A DNA stretch of 64,000 nucleotides, taken from positions 124,001 to 188,000 of the forward strand of contig CAVOUJ010000032.1 of assembly GCA_963699535.1 (NCBI GenBank). Direction: 5' to 3'. The notes beneath the pieces were generated by a model that was not told the DNA's origin, made no database searches, and worked only from the letters and a program-made list of their open reading frames with translations. The position numbers and the translations under genes were made by a program. Origin of the DNA: VBDM01 sp963699535 (GTDB lineage: Bacteria; Pseudomonadota; Gammaproteobacteria; Burkholderiales; SG8-39). This document shows positions 61,477 through 64,000 of the stretch, one piece after another (within the stretch, counting starts at the first letter, position 1; every line of letters begins with the position of its first letter).

Positions 61477-62637
61477 GTGCGCGTAGCGGTGCTCGGCGCG
61501 GGTCCGGCGGGGCTGCTGTTCTCGCTGCTCGCGAAGCGGCGCCACCCCCGCTGGCACGTCCAGGTCATCGAGCAGAATCCGGCGGACGCCACCTACGGTT
61601 TCGGCGTGGTGTTTTCCGAGCGGGCGCTCGAATTCCTCGAGCGCGACGAGCCCGAGCTGTCTCGCGTCATCGAGGGCGCGATGGAGCGCTGGCCGATGCA
61701 GCGCATCGTCCACCGGGACGAGCGCGTCGACGTGGACGGGAACGGATTCTCGGCGATCGGGCGCCTCGCACTGCGGGAAATCCTGCAGAAGCTCTGCGGC
61801 GAGGCGGGTGTGGGCATCGAGTACGGCCGCGCAGTCACTTCGCTCGACGAGATCGGCGACGCGGATCTCCTGGTCGGGGCCGACGGATCGAATTCGCTGG
61901 TGCGCAAAACCCTGGAAGGCCAGTTCCAGCCGAAGATCGAGCTCCTCACCAACCGGTTCGCATGGTACGGAACGGCGCAGGCCTTCGACTGCCTGACGCT
62001 GACTTTCCGCACGAGCGCGCACGGCGCCTTCGTGGCGCACCATTACCGCCACTCGCGCTCGATGAGCACCTTTGTTGTCGAATGCAGCGAGGCAACCTGG
62101 AAGCGCGCCGGACTCGACCGTGCGAGCGACGCCGAGTCGCAGGCATATTGCGAGCGCGTGTTCGCGGCCGACCTCGGGGGCCATCCGCTCGTGTCGAACA
62201 AGTCGGTCTGGCGGCAGTTTCCACTGCTGAGGAACGAACGCTGGATCGCGCGGTGTCCGCGTTCCGGGTACGCGGTCCTGCTCGGCGATGCGCTGCGTAC
62301 CGTGCACTTCTCGATCGGCTCGGGGACCCGCCTTGCTTTCGAGGACGCCATTGCCCTGGAGCGCGCCTTCACACGCTGCGGGGACGACGTTCCCGAGGCG
62401 CTCGCGTCGTTCGAGCGCGAGCGCAGGCCGGTTGTGGAGAAGCTGCTCGCCGCGGCCAAGGCGAGCTCGTACTGGTACGAGCAGTTTCCGGAGAAGATGG
62501 CGCTCGAGCCGTGGCAGCTTGCTCATGACTACATGACGCGGAGCGGGCGCATGCCCGACGAGCGCCTGAAGCAGATGGCGCCGAAGTTCATGGCGAAAGT
62601 GGAGGCGGCGCGAGCCGCCGGGCGCACCGGAGCGTGA
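61477..62637 (+). CDS. FAD-dependent monooxygenase related to the N-terminal half of anthraniloyl/salicylyl-CoA hydroxylases
   Basis: The 386-residue flavoprotein has the FAD-binding VLGAGPAGLLFSLL, the DLLVGADGSNSLVR segment and the GDALRTVHFSIGSGTRLAFED signature. That signature is characteristic of 2-aminobenzoyl-CoA and salicylyl-CoA 5-hydroxylases. Those enzymes are usually about twice as long because of a fused old-yellow-enzyme domain, which is absent here. GTG 61477 is the best start. Likely an aromatic CoA-ester hydroxylase; the substrate is not determined. Confidence 0.75.
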   Translation: MRVAVLGAGPAGLLFSLLAKRRHPRWHVQVIEQNPADATYGFGVVFSERALEFLERDEPELSRVIEGAMERWPMQRIVHRDERVDVDGNGFSAIGRLALREILQKLCGEAGVGIEYGRAVTSLDEIGDADLLVGADGSNSLVRKTLEGQFQPKIELLTNRFAWYGTAQAFDCLTLTFRTSAHGAFVAHHYRHSRSMSTFVVECSEATWKRAGLDRASDAESQAYCERVFAADLGGHPLVSNKSVWRQFPLLRNERWIARCPRSGYAVLLGDALRTVHFSIGSGTRLAFEDAIALERAFTRCGDDVPEALASFERERRPVVEKLLAAAKASSYWYEQFPEKMALEPWQLAHDYMTRSGRMPDERLKQMAPKFMAKVEAARAAGRTGA

Positions 62638-62679
62638 AACACGCCGTGCTACACTCGCGGCTCCCCGAAGCCGAGCACA

Positions 62680-63633
62680 ATGGATCTGGCGACTAGCGAA
62701 GAGACCTCCGTGAGCGAGCTGCAAAGGCAGCTGCGCAGCGGGAATTTCGTGGTCACCGCGGAATTGACTCCTCCGGTTTCAGCCGATCCTGCCGAATTCA
62801 TCGGCCGCGCGCTTCCGCTGCGCGGTCTCGCTACTGCGGTCAACGTGACCGACGGGGCGGGCGCGCGGGCGCACATGTCCAGCCTCGCTTCCGCGCACTT
62901 CCTCGTGAAGAACGGCATCGAGCCTATCCTGCAGCTGACCTGCCGCGACCGCAACCGGATCGCGCTTCAGGGCGAGCTGCTCGGGGCCGTGGCGCTCGGG
63001 ATCCGCAACATTCTCGCGCTGCGTGGCGACGACCCCAAGGCCGGGGATCAGCCGGACGCGAAGGCCGTGTTCGATCTGGATACGACGGGGCTGCTCGCGA
63101 TGGCTCACCGCATGCGCACCCAGGGCCTGCTGCCCTCCGGTACGCAGATCAAATCCGCAGTGCAGCTCGTCCTCGGAGCGGCTGAGCTCCCGGTCGACCC
63201 GCCCGCCGATTGGCGGCCCGACGGGCTGAAGGCGAAACAGGCGGCAGGCGCCGATTTCATCCAGACCCAGTTCTGCATGGACGCGGGCGTCGTGCGCCGT
63301 TATGCGGCGCGCCTGCTCGACATGGGCATCGCGCAGCGGCTGCCCATCCTGATCGGCGTCGCTCCGATTCCCTCAGCGCGCTCGGCCCGCTGGATGAGGG
63401 AAAAGCTCTATGGGGCGCTGATCCCCGAGGCAATCGTTGCGCGGCTCGAGCGCGCCGCCGACCCGAGAACCGAGGGAAGGAAGATCTGCGTCGACCTGAT
63501 CCGGGAGCTTCTCGAGACGCCCGGGATCGCCGGTGTGCACGTCATGGCGCCGCAGGACCACGCAGGCCTCGCCGAGGTCATCGGAACCTCCGGAGTCAGG
63601 GGGAAAAAGCGCGCGGCATCTCACCGCGCCTAA
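62680..63633 (+). CDS. Methylenetetrahydrofolate reductase family protein
   Basis: The 317-residue TIM-barrel flavoprotein has FVVTAELTPPVSAD at the N-terminus, QLTCRDRNRIALQ, ALRGDDPK and FIQTQFCMD, all typical of MetF-like enzymes of the longer type. It lies 42 bases after the monooxygenase gene on the same strand. It could be the main MetF or a pathway-linked C1 enzyme that reoxidises methyl-folate, for example after O-demethylation. Position supports but does not prove the latter. Confidence 0.83.
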   Translation: MDLATSEETSVSELQRQLRSGNFVVTAELTPPVSADPAEFIGRALPLRGLATAVNVTDGAGARAHMSSLASAHFLVKNGIEPILQLTCRDRNRIALQGELLGAVALGIRNILALRGDDPKAGDQPDAKAVFDLDTTGLLAMAHRMRTQGLLPSGTQIKSAVQLVLGAAELPVDPPADWRPDGLKAKQAAGADFIQTQFCMDAGVVRRYAARLLDMGIAQRLPILIGVAPIPSARSARWMREKLYGALIPEAIVARLERAADPRTEGRKICVDLIRELLETPGIAGVHVMAPQDHAGLAEVIGTSGVRGKKRAASHRA

Positions 63634-63849
63634 GAGAGTGTGCCGGCCCTGCGATGGCCACCCGGCCCTGCCGCGGCATCCGCTCAGCGCGGGGGCGCGC
63701 CAGTCCATGCGGGTGAAATAGTCGCGTCGCAATAGGCGTATACCTGGAATTGGGAGGACTCAGAGAGGCAAGGAAATCCCTGAAGGCCCCTAAGACAATC
63801 CCCGGTTGCGCTCAGGGGCTCTGCCGGAGCATGCTGGCTACGAGGCGGT

Positions 63850-64000
63850 ATGCCTGCTAACCGCTACCACGCTTTGCGCAAGGTGATGTGGGCGATGTTC
63901 GCGCTTACGTCGGTGGCGCTCGTCGCCGCGGCGGCCTGGGTGATCCGCCTCAACACCGAAGTCCTCGAGCGTCGCATCGAGCGCGAGGCGCTCAACCTGC
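63850..64000 (+). CDS. Membrane-anchored protein, 5' part (likely sensor)
   Basis: ATG 63850 opens a frame that runs off the right edge. The visible 50 residues have a basic start and one membrane helix (about residues 14-33), then a charged amphipathic stretch (TEVLERRIEREALN). This resembles the N-terminus of sensory kinases, cyclases or chemoreceptors. Nothing more can be said without the rest. Confidence 0.5.
   Translation, partial: MPANRYHALRKVMWAMFALTSVALVAAAAWVIRLNTEVLERRIEREALNL

Noticed and set aside
63634..63849. Possible riboswitch in the leader of the last gene
   Set aside because: A GCCCCT/AGGGGC pair is visible, but none of the conserved cores of common riboswitches (TPP, cobalamin, c-di-GMP, glycine) could be found.

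Overview
This is a GC-rich chromosomal segment from an uncultured-looking Betaproteobacterium. The evidence is the complete box benzoyl-CoA epoxidase genes with their BoxR regulator, two Bug-type (tripartite tricarboxylate) solute receptors, UbiE, and GTG/ATGA-overlap gene packing. The exact genus cannot be read from the sequence. Coding density is high and no tRNA, rRNA, CRISPR array, IS element or phage gene was found.

Region 1 (about 1-20.2 kb) is devoted to respiratory electron transfer and carries 53 CXXCH haem-binding motifs. Two tandem OmcA/MtrC-type outer-membrane cytochromes (the first cut by the window edge, the second decahaem but with two apparent frameshifts) precede an MtrA/DmsE decahaem and an MtrB porin. 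Together these form a full outer-membrane conduit. A second block encodes a hexahaem cytochrome, a Tat-exported 4x[4Fe-4S] protein, an NrfD quinone-binding membrane subunit, a small class I cytochrome c, a nine-haem cytochrome c fused to a b-type membrane domain (CbcL-like), and a tetrahaem lipoprotein. Further cytochromes, a universal stress protein, and menA plus ubiE for menaquinone follow. Three FNR/ANR-like sites with one identical promoter geometry lie in front of the hexahaem operon, uspA and a monohaem cytochrome, so anaerobic control is likely.

Region 2 (20.2-35.5 kb) handles aromatic acids. It holds boxB, boxC and boxR on the minus strand, a flavodoxin-like gene and benzoate-CoA ligase on the plus strand, a TPR-methyltransferase, a TetR regulator, 4-hydroxybenzoyl-CoA reductase hcrCAB, a DUF4863 protein and boxD. 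No boxA is visible. A second benzoate-CoA ligase paralogue lies at 43.9-45.5 kb. An oxygen-dependent route (box) and an oxygen-sensitive reductase (hcr) therefore sit side by side, next to genes for respiring without oxygen.

Region 3 (35.5-48.5 kb) is mixed: gamma-glutamyltransferase, DUF72, a LigD-Ku end-joining pair with a MerR-TPR regulator, a small lipoprotein pair, ACT-domain, sirtuin and ceramidase-like proteins. Region 4 (48.5-54.8 kb) has a Bug receptor, a coiled-coil secreted protein, a BamE-like lipoprotein and twin seven-bladed propeller lipoproteins. Region 5 (54.8-64 kb) has a minus-strand catabolic operon (hydroxyacid dehydrogenase, cupin, creatininase-like, Gfo/Idh/MocA, Bug receptor), a degenerate nucleotidyl cyclase domain, a CoA-ester-type flavin monooxygenase and a MetF-like reductase.

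At least ten places show a net +1 shift in otherwise well conserved genes. All have the same sign and several are in short homopolymers, so most are probably sequencing insertions and the affected genes are probably intact in the organism.
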